Shown: positions 10,030 to 21,018, numbered from the stretch's first letter. The stretch: 64,000 bases of DNA from Jaenimonas drosophilae (GCA_030849065.1 JASAON010001603.1:1-64000), one strand, 5' to 3'. Numbers and translations: made by a program. Notes: generated from the letters alone by a model not told the origin.

Positions 10030-10428
10030 GTCGAAGGAACGTCACGATTAAATGAGGTATCGCCGAAAAAGAGAAGTTCCCTGTGATGCACGCAAACCAC
10101 TACTGAACTCTTAGGCCTCTAGCGACCCTCTCTAATGGAATGAAGAGCAAGCCCAGCGCACCTCACAACACTTGCTGGTGAGCCAGCGACTTCAGCACGC
10201 TTTGTTGCGAACGGCAGCTTCCACTTCTGGGTGGAGTGCAAGCGTTCCCACTTCTTCAGCTTGTGTGAGTGATTTTGGAGAAAAAGGAAGAAGGAGAACG
10301 GTTTTTCTGCGTTTCAGAAAAAAAGAGAAGAAACAGTCTTCATGGCTGCGGCAGGCAGGTAGGCAAATGCATGTGAAGTTATCCGGTTATGAAAGGAAGG
10401 ACGCATCGTCGAGATAGAAACGCCTCGT
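10030..10428. other. intergenic region, 399 bp
   Basis: This spacer lies between the LRR gene and the CCDC146 gene on the minus strand. It holds a probable 3' UTR and splice-acceptor signals and no gene. Confidence 0.5.
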
Positions 10429-11436
10429 TTAGCGCACCGCGTGAATGCGTTGCTTGCAAAGTGTGACGGACACAAAGGCTGGCAGTCCCTTCCCCAGCAC
10501 AGAGGTTCCAACGGCCCCAATACAGTTTTCATTGAGGTTCAAAAAAAAGGTTGCCTTGGACCGCTGGCCAGAGGAGGCGATCAATTGGCCCTCACCCTCT
10601 GCCGGTTGTGGGCGATGTCGCAGCTCCACGGCCAGGCCGCTGGCACCTTCATCATCCACGCCACAGTGTTTAAGCTGCACTGCACGAATCATGGTATTTT
10701 GTCGAAGGCGTTGCATGAGGTGCAATGCCCCGGCATTTCCAATGGAAACATTGTAACTCAAATCGAGCAACTCGAGCGAGGACGAAGTTGCGGTCGTGGA
10801 AACCGTGGACGAGGGACGTGCCCACTCAGGCGACCCCTTCACGTGGGATTGGGGCCCTAGTTGCAGCACATCGCACAGCGTCGTGACATCGGCACTCGTA
10901 AGAGAGTTACGGGAAAGATCGAGAACGCGGAGTGTGAAGCGGTGATAAGAGATGCGTGGAAAGAAGAGGTACAGCCCGGTTGGGCCGTCGCACCCAATCT
11001 GAAGTCGAAGCCGACGGAGAGCGTTTTGCATATAGGAGGCATCAAAATACTGAAGGGCACGCTCGCAATGCTCACGAGCGAACTTACACTTCACCACCTC
11101 CAGCATATCGGAACGGGGTTGAGTGTGCATGACACGGTATATGGGGTCTCGACGAAGTAGTGAGATGGGCTTCCGTGCTGAGTCCGAGGAGAAGGATGGG
11201 GCCAGCGGAGCCTGTGGAGTCGTCACGTTCTCCATGCTCGGCATACCTTCCGTGGAGGAAGAAGGAAGCACAGCATTTGGCACTTCGGTATTTTGTGCAT
11301 CGGGGGTTGATGCTGCTTCCTCTTCCGCAGACACACCCCCGCTACGATCCCGCCGTTTCACAGGTGCCTCGGTCGAGATCATCCGACGCCGCTTGATGCC
11401 AGCTGGCGACGCACGACGTTCGTTGGAGGGTTTCAT
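10429..11436 (-). CDS. leucine-rich-repeat protein (RNI-like)
   Basis: The 335-residue protein has a basic, Ser/Ala-rich N-terminal third and then repeats typical of ribonuclease-inhibitor-type LRRs: LRVLDLSRNSLTSADVTTL, LELLDLSYNVSIGNAGALHLM, IRAVQLKHCGVDDEGASGL and FFLNLNENCIGAVGTSVL. Such repeats form a curved protein-binding surface. The specific partner is unknown. The ATG at 11436 follows a coding-strand CATCCACAG acceptor. Upstream the frame is extended only by a GTG, which I do not regard as a start. Confidence 0.72.
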   Translation of the reverse strand: MKPSNERRASPAGIKRRRMISTEAPVKRRDRSGGVSAEEEAASTPDAQNTEVPNAVLPSSSTEGMPSMENVTTPQAPLAPSFSSDSARKPISLLRRDPIYRVMHTQPRSDMLEVVKCKFAREHCERALQYFDASYMQNALRRLRLQIGCDGPTGLYLFFPRISYHRFTLRVLDLSRNSLTSADVTTLCDVLQLGPQSHVKGSPEWARPSSTVSTTATSSSLELLDLSYNVSIGNAGALHLMQRLRQNTMIRAVQLKHCGVDDEGASGLAVELRHRPQPAEGEGQLIASSGQRSKATFFLNLNENCIGAVGTSVLGKGLPAFVSVTLCKQRIHAVR

Positions 11437-11736
11437 GTAGCTAGCTGTGGATGCAAATAGCACTCAAATGAGGGTTTTCGTGCACACAACGTGGCACGTG
11501 TAGGTGTGTCGGTACTTAGGTCAATGTGGAAGTACCCTACTGGCAAGAAGAAAAAAAGTGAAATTGATGAGGAGTGTTTCAGAGTACACCGGAGCATCAC
11601 GTCGTTGCAATGTGGGGACGAATATCAAAACTATTCTTCGGTGCTTACCATAGGACTATTCTATGGAGGGCAGATGGAAACATGCGCAACAGGCAGTATA
11701 GCCTCCGTCACTCCATCTGTGAGCCTGTCACTAGAC
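11437..11736. other. intergenic region, 300 bp
   Basis: This spacer lies between the Seh1-like gene and the LRR gene on the minus strand. Nothing beyond a likely UTR was seen. Confidence 0.45.
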
Positions 11737-13350
11737 CTACACAGTAGGTGCAGTAGAGCTACCGTGGTACGGATGTACCGAAGAAACCAAACGAAGTGTC
11801 ACGCAGAGTGACAAGGGAGACGGTTTCTGTCGTCGCACGGCTGCGGACGGTGAACGCGACTTTGCTGCCCTCACTGAGATACCTTCCGCTGCCACTTGCT
11901 GGCCCCTCTCCCGAGAAGCGTCCTGGTGGCCTTCGCATGGCGCGCTCAGTGGGCCAGCACCCCCACACACAGGCTGTCGTTCGTACGAGACATGCATTGC
12001 CCACACATTCACGGAGCTGTCAGTGTGGGAGGTGACGAGCCGCGTGCCTGTTGTGTTCCACGAAAATTTTGATATTTCTGCGCACGACGCAGAGACTGAC
12101 GCCAGCCGCTGAAGTGACGCCGGAAGTTCATTCCCAGATGAATGTCGTGGGCGACGGAAGAGTAGCAGCGTGATGGAGGTTGAGTGCACCACCGCCAGGG
12201 CAACGAAGCTTCGTCCAGATTCCGGAGCCCATGCAAGACAGCGGCAGCCCTCGTCCCGCTCATGAGGATCTGAACGATAAAGAAGATGTTGCAGCTTCTT
12301 GCCACGGTCCGCCACCGCGTATACACGGGTTACGCCACCTCTATCACCAACTGCAAGCAACGAACCCGCCTCTTCCCACCCGATACACGTGCAATCAGCT
12401 GCTGTTGATTGAAGACGAGCATCTCCATCACCAACAGCAGCGTGTTCGCGCTCCTCCTCCATCGCACCACCCGCTCCCATAGAGCTGCACACCGTCCAAG
12501 TCTCTTCATCTTCGGCAGATGGAACAGGTTTGCGGAGAAGAAGCTCGACGCGGCCACCATCGCACGCACATGCCAAGGTGAAGAAGGGAGAGAAGGCCAC
12601 TGCCGAGCAGGTGAGCGCGGGCATACGGCCGTCAAGCACCCACCGCTCATGGGCAAAGCGATACAGCCTGAACTCCTTTCGTGGGCACACACCGAGAAGG
12701 AACACGCCGTGCTGCCATGGCGCCCACTGAACCTGAGTGCACGGGTATGGCCACCGGTCAACGAGTGCGGTGTGAACTGCAGGATCCCACTCGAGGAGGC
12801 GCTCATCCACTGGGGGAGCAGCAGACGGACCGAAGACATTCTCAGCATCACGTACACCGCTGTTCAAGATAACTGGCATCTGCAGGGTGTGTGTCACGAA
12901 GAGCTCTTTCTTGGAGGTGGAAACCGCCAACAGTTTGCTGTGGTTGTTGTGCTCCATCGCAACGATGGCAGAATCGTGAGCCGTGAAGTGAAACACTGGG
13001 GACATGAAGGAAGACAAGGCGAGATCTGGTGCGCGAGTTCCAGCATCCACTCGCGATGAATCCTTCAACCTGTCTCTCCCCGAGCTACCACCCCTCAACC
13101 CGGTGGAGGAAAGGTGGCCATCGACATAGTGAAAGGGTGCACCCGATGCGCCTGCTGCCTCTCCTTCCTCTGCCACTGGTCCAGGCTGAGATGCTGGAGA
13201 TGCCATCCATCCAGGTGAACCACTAGGAAGGCCAGGTGGCCAGCGAAAGGCACTAAGCTGTTGCCCACCTTGACGACTAGTGACAGTGGTGAACGACGGG
13301 GCGATGCTCGTTGTTCTACGGTCTCCCTGACGTCCGTGGAGTTCAGACAT
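11737..13350 (-). CDS. Seh1-like WD-repeat protein (nucleoporin / SEA complex)
   Basis: The 537-residue WD-repeat protein has a disordered Ser/Gly-rich N-terminus of about 115 residues, then beta-propeller repeats. Segments align well with the second half of Seh1: ADCTCIGWEEAGSLLAVGD matches the SCISWNP/AVGSDD blade, CLAWAPESGRSFVALAV matches IAFAPNLGRSFHILAI, and FSWNTTGTRLVTSHTDSSV matches VSWNITGTVLASSGDDGCV. Seh1 is a component of the Nup107/Nup84 nuclear-pore scaffold and of the SEA/GATOR complex that regulates TOR. Which of the two applies here cannot be read from sequence. The ATG at 13350 was chosen because the frame upstream is extended only by TTG. The acidic linker and long N-terminus are unusual compared with the roughly 350-residue animal protein. 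Confidence 0.72.
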   Translation of the reverse strand: MSELHGRQGDRRTTSIAPSFTTVTSRQGGQQLSAFRWPPGLPSGSPGWMASPASQPGPVAEEGEAAGASGAPFHYVDGHLSSTGLRGGSSGRDRLKDSSRVDAGTRAPDLALSSFMSPVFHFTAHDSAIVAMEHNNHSKLLAVSTSKKELFVTHTLQMPVILNSGVRDAENVFGPSAAPPVDERLLEWDPAVHTALVDRWPYPCTQVQWAPWQHGVFLLGVCPRKEFRLYRFAHERWVLDGRMPALTCSAVAFSPFFTLACACDGGRVELLLRKPVPSAEDEETWTVCSSMGAGGAMEEEREHAAVGDGDARLQSTAADCTCIGWEEAGSLLAVGDRGGVTRVYAVADRGKKLQHLLYRSDPHERDEGCRCLAWAPESGRSFVALAVVHSTSITLLLFRRPRHSSGNELPASLQRLASVSASCAEISKFSWNTTGTRLVTSHTDSSVNVWAMHVSYERQPVCGGAGPLSAPCEGHQDASRERGQQVAAEGISVRAAKSRSPSAAVRRQKPSPLSLCVTLRLVSSVHPYHGSSTAPTV

Positions 13351-16300
13351 GCTACTAACGTTGAGTTCCAAGAGAGTACACTCTCTTCTGAGTCCAAGAA
13401 TGGCACCGCAGAAGACACTAAAGAAATTACTTTATGTGTTTCCCACTTTCTCTCTCTCTCTTCAGAATCCTTCGATTCGACCAGAAGCTACACAGATTCG
13501 TAGAGAGAAGCAAGGCATAGTAAGTAGCAGGGAGTAACCCAATGCAACACTGAAATGCGTTTTGATGCACCCTCACGATGGGCGAGTGGGCGCGCAAAGC
13601 TCATGGTTTTATACGAAAGTATAATGAATCACTGGTGATGGGAACCAATGAATGTGTTTGATGAAGCGAGAAAACAAGGAGGAGTGGTGTGGCCACAGCA
13701 TTATGACCCACCATGTCCTCGAAACTACACGAAGGCTTTGCCCGTCCTTGAAGGTTGATGATTGCGAATCTTTGCTCTGTTGTACATCAATTTTTGGTGA
13801 GCTAAGAATGGCGCAAATCGTCTCTATCTTATTACAATGGGATTTGGTACTTTTGTGGCAGGACACAAGGATTGAGTTTCTTAAGTTCGCACTCACAGTC
13901 TGTTCAAACTGGGAAGCAGAAAACGCGCCCCGTACCATCTCTTACACCTGAGCCAAGAATGGTCGCAGTATACGCGCCAATTGACAACAGTAATAAAAAA
14001 AAACAGTGAGAGCTACGCTCGCGTACTGGATCTGCACTGCACCAAACAGAAAGGTCGACTTCCTGAATCATCTATACTTCCAGACTTGTTGGAGGTCAGG
14101 CACCGTCACTCACAGCCACAGTGAATAGTGGGAGGAGGAGACCGAGAATCCTGCAATACAAGCTGGTCACTGAATAACAGAAAAGCAAGGACGGGCACTG
14201 CAAATGATGATGAACTGGGGTATATCAACAATATACGCCGTATTGGCGCGTACTTGAATATGCCTCCAGAAGCTCATGCGGATCGATGGCTGCACACTGG
14301 GGATTTCGAGCAAAGAAAAAGGACAATGCGACAAAAAGAAAAGTATACGAAGTCGCCAAAAAAAATTTCGTCAGAGCACACGTGCTCAGCGCGGGCAGAT
14401 GAGATGAGCGCACGCAGGCAGTGCCGCTGATCTAGTGCTTCTCGCAACTAGTACAGGAAAGTGAGAAGCCTCTCGCAACAATGTTACAGGTTGCAGAAAT
14501 TTCTTTGGTAGTGGTGGTGGCGCGGCCAACTGGATACGACCATCGCGGAGGTTGGATCACTCGAGAGTTGGCGACCATCGAAAGAGGTTGGGCAGGATGA
14601 AAATACCTATACTCGCCCGTCTCGCAGTACATACATCGTGGGAGAGGAAAGAAGTGCACTCATGTATCACTTTATCGGAAATGATGTAGAATTATGGTGA
14701 AGCACAAGGAACAATCAATCAATGGAAGGTGAAATAAAGACGGTTTACGGACCACGAAGGCAAGGGAGAGAGGGGGAAAGACTCCGGAAAAGTGTGAGTG
14801 AAAAGACGATGTCACCGGTTTGTTGGTTGTCTCCCCAATTGGGGTCAATCAAAGTGCATCATCACAGCACAGCAATATTCCAGAGGCAAAAAAAAAAGAC
14901 TGAAGGGTACAGATACTGCTCTGCAGCCCCCCATCCGTGTGCACGTCCTTTAAAGGGAGAGCAATCACCAAAAGATGGGCGGGGAAAGCAAAGCACGGAG
15001 GACTCCACCTCCACACTCCCACCGAAGTGAAGAGAAAGGGGTAGCAAGCAACAGAGAATAGGGATGGGAAGGAAAAGCTGGCAAAACAAATAAACCCGCA
15101 TGAGCTGAGGAGAGAATGAAAAGAAGGATTAAGGAGCTGAAAGATGCACGTGATAGAAAAGAAGAACGAAGAAAAAGAAGAGGTCACTACTGGTTCGTTT
15201 ACTAGGCTCCCCACTTTTCATGGTATCTCGGGGTGGCGCACTAGAGTCCAGAATGACGTCCCTAGGTTCACGACTAGTTTGACTGCACAGTGTTGTCGCT
15301 GCTCGGGCTCGGAAAGACGTGCTGTACAAGAGAGCAATATCGAAGCAGGACAATAAGGTTTCAGAGCACAACAAAAAGGGGGCGTAACTACTGTGAGTCG
15401 GGTTATAAGAAAGTACTTTGGGAGTGAGTGCCCACGGCTAAGAACGATCCAGCACGTGTGCCCAGTGGCAAGGACAGGGCCCTGACGTTCATGTTGGTTC
15501 ACAGGTATAAAAGAAACAAAATAGCCACTTGTCCAAAGAAACTCTCTGGCACTGGGCCGCACACGGTGCATGAATTTCTCCACCATCAAAAAAAAAAAAG
15601 ACTGTCATTGATAGGAAGAAAACGGAGCTTAGCATTTCACCAAGAGAAAAATAAAAAGAAACTTCGTTGTATATTGACAATTTCAATTTCGGGTATCCAT
15701 CTCCGTGGTACTGCTGGGAAGCAGTACCCGCTTGCTTGCTTGTTTGAACAGGAGGAAGATAACTGCCAACGACATGGGAGCCAACATTTGAGCAGGGTGG
15801 AGTATTCGACACACGAAGACAAGAACTGATCAAGAAGCTGAAGAAAACACAAGAAGGGCGGCTCTTCTTAAGAGAGAAGGCCTCGTTACCCAAGGCTTCT
15901 TCTCCCCAGCAAATCCCTCCAAAAGCTACAAGTTGACGCTCTCCCATGATGTCTGTGGTCCCATCCGAAAACATTACGGGACGGCAAACTGAAGCAAACG
16001 CAAGATAAAACAAAAAGACTGACCAAGCGTCATAGCATCGCTACTTGGGTCGCGACGGAAGATACCAGAAACACATGGTAAACATCCGAACGTTCCCACT
16101 GCCGATGCATGGCTGCGGTGGCACGGCGTACACAATCATCGTGACATAGGTCGCACTTCCAGACTGCAATGTTGTTAGGTAGAAATGCATCAATCTGCAC
16201 TGATGGCATCAACCCTTAACTACATCTCAACCGGTCGGAAAAGAGGAAAAACAAACGCATGGAGGAGCTTAGGTTATGGAGCTCCTCGTAGGTTTCCACC

Positions 16301-17036
16301 TCAACTATAAAAGAAAGGGTTTTCCTCAAACTAGACTCCTAGTCCTGGAAGTGCGGCGAATCACAGCATGTCAATCTGAGGTATCAACAGATGTCCATTA
16401 GAACAGACGACCGCCTTGGTCAAAAACAGAATGCAGAGGTTCCCAACAGGGAGCAAATAAAAAAAAATATACCGAAAATACTGAAGAACAGATGAACAAA
16501 AATAGAAATGTGAAGCAAGAGAAAAAAAAAGGGGGAAAAAAGAGGTATGGAAACGGGGGGCGATGATAGGGAGGAAAACAACGTTTTCTTTCTATTTGTG
16601 CATCAAAAAAAACATCATTGCACTTCTGTAGCGGGCAAAAGAGTGGACTACGACGCGAAAACTCTCCAACCACATTGAATGCAGCATATAGAAAATGTCC
16701 CCTATCAGCTCCAAATCGACGCTCATCCACAGAGGGCTGCCACGCAAGGTACAACAAGGCACAGGCCCTTTGGAGAGTGCTTCCACTACAACACTCCAGT
16801 CCCCTCGAGGAGGCAAGGGGTACACTCACAGGGGGAAAAAAAACGTATCATTACAGCTCGTGACAGTTCACGCACGTACGTGCGCCGCACCACGGGTGTG
16901 GGGTGCCTCAGGTAAGTAGCTCCAGAGACATACCACTCCGGAGCTCAATCTTGGTGAGTCGATGATCTGAGAACAGAGCAGCTCTATCCTGCGTCTGCCT
17001 GTGAGCACAGGGCGTACGTAAAATACATGGTTTCAG
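13351..17036. other. gene-poor stretch, 3.7 kb
   Basis: No convincing gene was found on either strand. The minus (transcribed) strand has many pyrimidine runs, seen on the plus strand as purine tracts at about 14700-15080, 15585-15660 and 16450-16610. The longer open frames here begin with GTG or TTG or are driven by these tracts. A short plus-strand ATG frame at 13652-13951 (99 residues) opposes the array and resembles nothing known. The stretch may hold the 3' UTR of PP2C copy A, non-coding RNA or the remains of a lost gene. Confidence 0.45.
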
Positions 17037-18356
17037 CTATCCAGAGTCACTACAGCTACACCTGTGATTCTTTGGGATATTCAACTCCACGACAATGACA
17101 GTGATGTTGTCACTTGAGCCTTGTAGGAGAGCTTCTTGTAGCAACAACTCGCTCAGCTCGGCCGAGACATCGGCCGATGGGTCCAGTGTTCTCGCCAAGC
17201 GACTGCAAGCCTCTACCACCTCCTCGTAGGTCATGACATCCCACAGCCCATCGCACCCAATGATGAGAAACTCATCTTCGTGGGTGAGTTTCGTGGAGCT
17301 AGTGTCCGGCTCAGCAATGACGCCAGAGGGCCTCCCATCGGTGTACTCATCAAGCTTGAAGCCGGCATCCCCAATGGCACGCGTCACAGCAAGACTCACA
17401 ACGCTGGGGTTGAACTTTGGGTGACCAACACGGTTATGAAAGATTTTACCGCCAGCATCCTTCAGCCGCTGCATCTCAGCGGGGTTGCTCTGCAGGTTGT
17501 GCTTCTTCGTCAAAACTACAGGCGCGCCGCGCCGTGACAGCACAGCCTCGCAATCCCCCACATTCCCCACAACAAGCACATCATCTAAGATCAGCGCAAC
17601 TGCACACACACTCCCAGACTCATTCGTCTCAACCTCAGAGCGCTGCAGAAACAGTCGATCAGCCTCAGTGATTCCATCATAGATGGCCTTCTCAGGGTTG
17701 GTCTTGATCTCAGTGTGGCTGAGAATCATTTGATGAAGATTGTCGCGGAGGTACTCAGCGCACTGGGTTCCACCATGACCGTCGTACACGCCAAAAAACG
17801 GGATGCCCTCAGAGAGCATCGTGTGCTGGTCCTCCATGGTTCGTCGGGTGCCCTGATCCACAGCAGATCCACAATGGAATAACGGGTGCTTGTGATGCGT
17901 GTTGTCAGAGTCGGAATCTACGCTGCACGCGTCCATTGGGGTGAATGAGCGAAGGTGGAGGTCTTCGTATGTGGATGAAATTCCGGTGGATGAGAGGGAG
18001 GGAGGGAAACTTCCATTCCCATGCTCGCAATGCTCACCAACAATCGCCTGATCGTTGCAGCGATTGAACCCATGTTTTTTCTGATTGTTCGATTGAATAG
18101 CAGTATTCAATGAGTTATCTGATTGAGTTTGGTTCAATGCTGTGTGATCAATGCAGCGGCAACTGCTCAGGCTGCCTCGTGGCAGAGCAGCATCACCTGC
18201 AAGAGATGGTTTGTGTCCTGAGAGAATATCATCTCTCAAAATGCTCTCCGCACTAAGTTGAATAGTTGCTTTCATGGGCTTGGGCAAGAGGCACGCAGAG
18301 TCTCCCTTGCCGTGAGGCGATGCATCCTGGCGGATGCATCCAGCTGGCATACGCAT
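17037..18356 (-). CDS. PP2C-type Ser/Thr phosphatase, copy A
   Basis: The 439-residue protein has a polar N-terminal region of about 165 residues and a PP2C domain from about 169. Motifs include RTMEDQHT, FFGVYDGHGG (metal-binding Asp), GNVGDCEAVLSRRG, LAVTRAIGD, IIGCDGLWDV and a C-terminal GSSDNIT. PP2C enzymes are Mg/Mn-dependent protein phosphatases. From codon 171 to the EEVV sequence the DNA is nearly identical to copy B at 19870-21018. The N- and C-terminal parts are different. The ATG lies after a coding-strand CTACAACTATCCTCAG acceptor. No signal peptide or membrane segment was seen. Confidence 0.9.
   Translation of the reverse strand: MRMPAGCIRQDASPHGKGDSACLLPKPMKATIQLSAESILRDDILSGHKPSLAGDAALPRGSLSSCRCIDHTALNQTQSDNSLNTAIQSNNQKKHGFNRCNDQAIVGEHCEHGNGSFPPSLSSTGISSTYEDLHLRSFTPMDACSVDSDSDNTHHKHPLFHCGSAVDQGTRRTMEDQHTMLSEGIPFFGVYDGHGGTQCAEYLRDNLHQMILSHTEIKTNPEKAIYDGITEADRLFLQRSEVETNESGSVCAVALILDDVLVVGNVGDCEAVLSRRGAPVVLTKKHNLQSNPAEMQRLKDAGGKIFHNRVGHPKFNPSVVSLAVTRAIGDAGFKLDEYTDGRPSGVIAEPDTSSTKLTHEDEFLIIGCDGLWDVMTYEEVVEACSRLARTLDPSADVSAELSELLLQEALLQGSSDNITVIVVELNIPKNHRCSCSDSG
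17212..17846 (-). repeat. PP2C core tract, shared with 20081-20715
   Basis: Of these 635 bp, 634 match the tract at 20081-20715 (constant offset 2869). The single difference I found is at 17820 (C here, T at 20689). Similarity drops abruptly at both ends. Just outside the upstream edge the same residues QGT are encoded by different codons in the two copies. Confidence 0.95.
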
Positions 18357-19869
18357 GATGAAATATGCAAGATTTGGGCCCGCTGAGGATAGTTGTAGGA
18401 CAGTTTCTCAGAATTGGGGCAAGTATCTGATCCGCAGGTAAAGAATGTTGGTAAAAACAAGAGTGTCAGCCTTCCAGCTCCCTTTTGAGGCGCGAAATGA
18501 TGCGGTGAAAGTTGACCGCAGGAAACTGAGGATACGGTTGCTCTGACAACGCACAAGCTAGTGTAATGAAGAGCAATTCGGCACTAACAACTAATCCCAC
18601 CCAATTGAGTCACTGGGATGCGCGTCGGGTCTATGTGGAAAAAGATCAAAAAAAAAAGAGTACACTTGCTCGGCGAAAAGCACAAAGGAAGAGAAAACTA
18701 CGAGAAAGACGTTGCACTACGTGCAGTTTCTTCACTAATCCAAAACTGCTGAACTACGTACTGTAAAAGAAAGAAGAGAAAAAAGAGAAAATGAGTTTCT
18801 GGCATCATCTTCGGAGGTACCTGAGAATATCGGGACCACAACTCACACAAGCCATAGCTATCGCGCAGTTACCCTGGGAGCCCAAGGACGGTCATCGCAT
18901 CAAATGTCACAGGTATCAGATATATAAGAAAAGAAAAGAAAATCGTGTATCCAACCACAGTTGACAGAAAAACGGATGGGGGGAAATAGAGAGTATGGTA
19001 GGACAAAGACCATGGACATGGTCTTACGCCTGAAGAGGAGTATGTTTGCTTGTTTGATTCCTTGCACGTGCTAAGTTGCCAAATCATGGAGCAACCTGGT
19101 GACAAAAGCAAAGCTGATCATGGGATATTTCAGCTGGTCAGCCACCTCTCAGCAGCCAATGATAGCTGTGGGTACACACAACCGCCTTCCTCGAAAAAAC
19201 TCTGTGTCAACAAATCATCTCAGTGAGGGTGGCAATCGTATGATCAACTTACAACATGTATTGGTGCCAATCTGTCCAACCGTCCGTCAACCAGATGCCA
19301 GGACTTTCGCCAAGGCAGCAAAGCTAAGCAGAGAGCATCCCACCTCAAGCGTCAATATTCACCGAGCTTGAAGGAGTGTGGTGTCGCGTAATTCAATACA
19401 ACCCTCTGCCTGTTGCTTCAGCCTCTCCAACTACATCAGTGTTGGGGACTCCAAGAAAGCAAGTCCCTGCAGCACGCAAACACTAACCCCACAATAAAGC
19501 ACACGCTCTTGGGAAAAAGTCAGCGCAGCGCATAATGGGTGGACCATCTAAATACATCACACTCACGCAAAAGAAGCTCTCGCCCCCGTCACGTCAACAC
19601 TTAGAAGTTTGGCAATCCACGGTAATGGATACTAGCCTCCAAGCTTTCAACAACCACACCATAGCATCTATCCCTCTCTCTTCTCTCTGACGCCCAAACC
19701 GAATCAGTAGCTGTCTCTAATAAACATCCGCGCCAACCATCAAACCCTTCCTCACTATAAGGAAAGGAGATACAGCCACATTGTATAGACTCCACGGATA
19801 TTCACGCAGGCTCGGCAGCGCGCGGTCATCTGTCTGTGCTCCCAAGACCCACACGGAGCGACTCCTCTT
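18357..19869. other. intergenic region between the PP2C copies, 1.5 kb
   Basis: This is the probable 3' UTR of copy B and the splice region of copy A. It shows no similarity to the spacer after copy A and no plausible gene. An A-rich purine run lies near 18640-18790. Confidence 0.5.
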
Positions 19870-21018
19870 CTACGGCTCCTCCGACAGATTACGCACGGAC
19901 GTTGACACAGCAGCCATAGGCAAGACATGCTCCGACGACTTATCGGGTCCCTCGCCACGAGTCAAAAAGACCAGCATTGCCGTGACATTGTCAGTGCTCC
20001 CCTTGTTCAGCGCCGCGTGGGCTAACTGGGCTGCGATAGCTTGTGCACACAAACCATTGTGAAATCGCCGAAAGCAAAAATCTACCACCTCCTCGTAGGT
20101 CATGACATCCCACAGCCCATCGCACCCAATGATGAGAAACTCATCTTCGTGGGTGAGTTTCGTGGAGCTAGTGTCCGGCTCAGCAATGACGCCAGAGGGC
20201 CTCCCATCGGTGTACTCATCAAGCTTGAAGCCGGCATCCCCAATGGCACGCGTCACAGCAAGACTCACAACGCTGGGGTTGAACTTTGGGTGACCAACAC
20301 GGTTATGAAAGATTTTACCGCCAGCATCCTTCAGCCGCTGCATCTCAGCGGGGTTGCTCTGCAGGTTGTGCTTCTTCGTCAAAACTACAGGCGCGCCGCG
20401 CCGTGACAGCACAGCCTCGCAATCCCCCACATTCCCCACAACAAGCACATCATCTAAGATCAGCGCAACTGCACACACACTCCCAGACTCATTCGTCTCA
20501 ACCTCAGAGCGCTGCAGAAACAGTCGATCAGCCTCAGTGATTCCATCATAGATGGCCTTCTCAGGGTTGGTCTTGATCTCAGTGTGGCTGAGAATCATTT
20601 GATGAAGATTGTCGCGGAGGTACTCAGCGCACTGGGTTCCACCATGACCGTCGTACACGCCAAAAAACGGGATGCCCTCAGAGAGCATTGTGTGCTGGTC
20701 CTCCATGGTTCGTCGAGTTCCTTGCTCTGCAGTCGCTCCGCAATCCAAGACTTTGACAAAGGCGATCCTCTTATCGGTGTTGCTACGGTGAAGAGTCAAG
20801 TTCTTTTCATCATCAGTACTGTTACCTGGCGGGCAAACATTCGGGCAGCCAACGGCGCTGGACTTAGTGGTGCTGGGTTTCTGAGCAGGATCCTCCTGTG
20901 GATTGTTCTTGTTACTGCTACGGGTATTTGAATTATGCACGCGTTGCCCAGATCCGCTGGAATCCGTGTTGGTACCCGCAGGTGCCTTGGGCTTTTCCGC
21001 CCTGCGAGGTACAGGCAT
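19870..21018 (-). CDS. PP2C-type Ser/Thr phosphatase, copy B
   Basis: The 382-residue protein has about 98 polar N-terminal residues followed by a PP2C domain identical at protein level to copy A over the central 211 residues. The C-terminal part differs: DFCFRRFHNGLCAQAIAAQL, then GSTDNVT, which keeps the metal-binding Asp-Asn pair, and a 40-residue tail. All catalytic motifs listed for copy A are present. The different tails suggest different partners, location or regulation with a shared catalytic core. The ATG is the first in frame after the upstream stop. Confidence 0.9.
   Translation of the reverse strand: MPVPRRAEKPKAPAGTNTDSSGSGQRVHNSNTRSSNKNNPQEDPAQKPSTTKSSAVGCPNVCPPGNSTDDEKNLTLHRSNTDKRIAFVKVLDCGATAEQGTRRTMEDQHTMLSEGIPFFGVYDGHGGTQCAEYLRDNLHQMILSHTEIKTNPEKAIYDGITEADRLFLQRSEVETNESGSVCAVALILDDVLVVGNVGDCEAVLSRRGAPVVLTKKHNLQSNPAEMQRLKDAGGKIFHNRVGHPKFNPSVVSLAVTRAIGDAGFKLDEYTDGRPSGVIAEPDTSSTKLTHEDEFLIIGCDGLWDVMTYEEVVDFCFRRFHNGLCAQAIAAQLAHAALNKGSTDNVTAMLVFLTRGEGPDKSSEHVLPMAAVSTSVRNLSEEP
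20081..20715 (-). repeat. PP2C core tract, shared with 17212-17846
   Basis: This is the partner of the near-identical tract in copy A. See that entry for the single mismatch and the sharp edges. Confidence 0.95.

Noticed and set aside
15489..16013. 174-codon minus-strand frame
   Set aside because: It starts with TTG, contains poly-Phe from a T run and shows no family pattern.
16398..16829. Hydrophobic 143-codon minus-strand frame that looks like a membrane protein
   Set aside because: It begins with GTG, and its Phe/Leu runs come from pyrimidine tracts in non-coding DNA.
13351..17036. Search for tRNA, 5S or small RNA genes in the gene-poor stretch
   Set aside because: No B-box-like GGTTCGA with a matching acceptor stem was found by eye. 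A covariance-model scan would be decisive.
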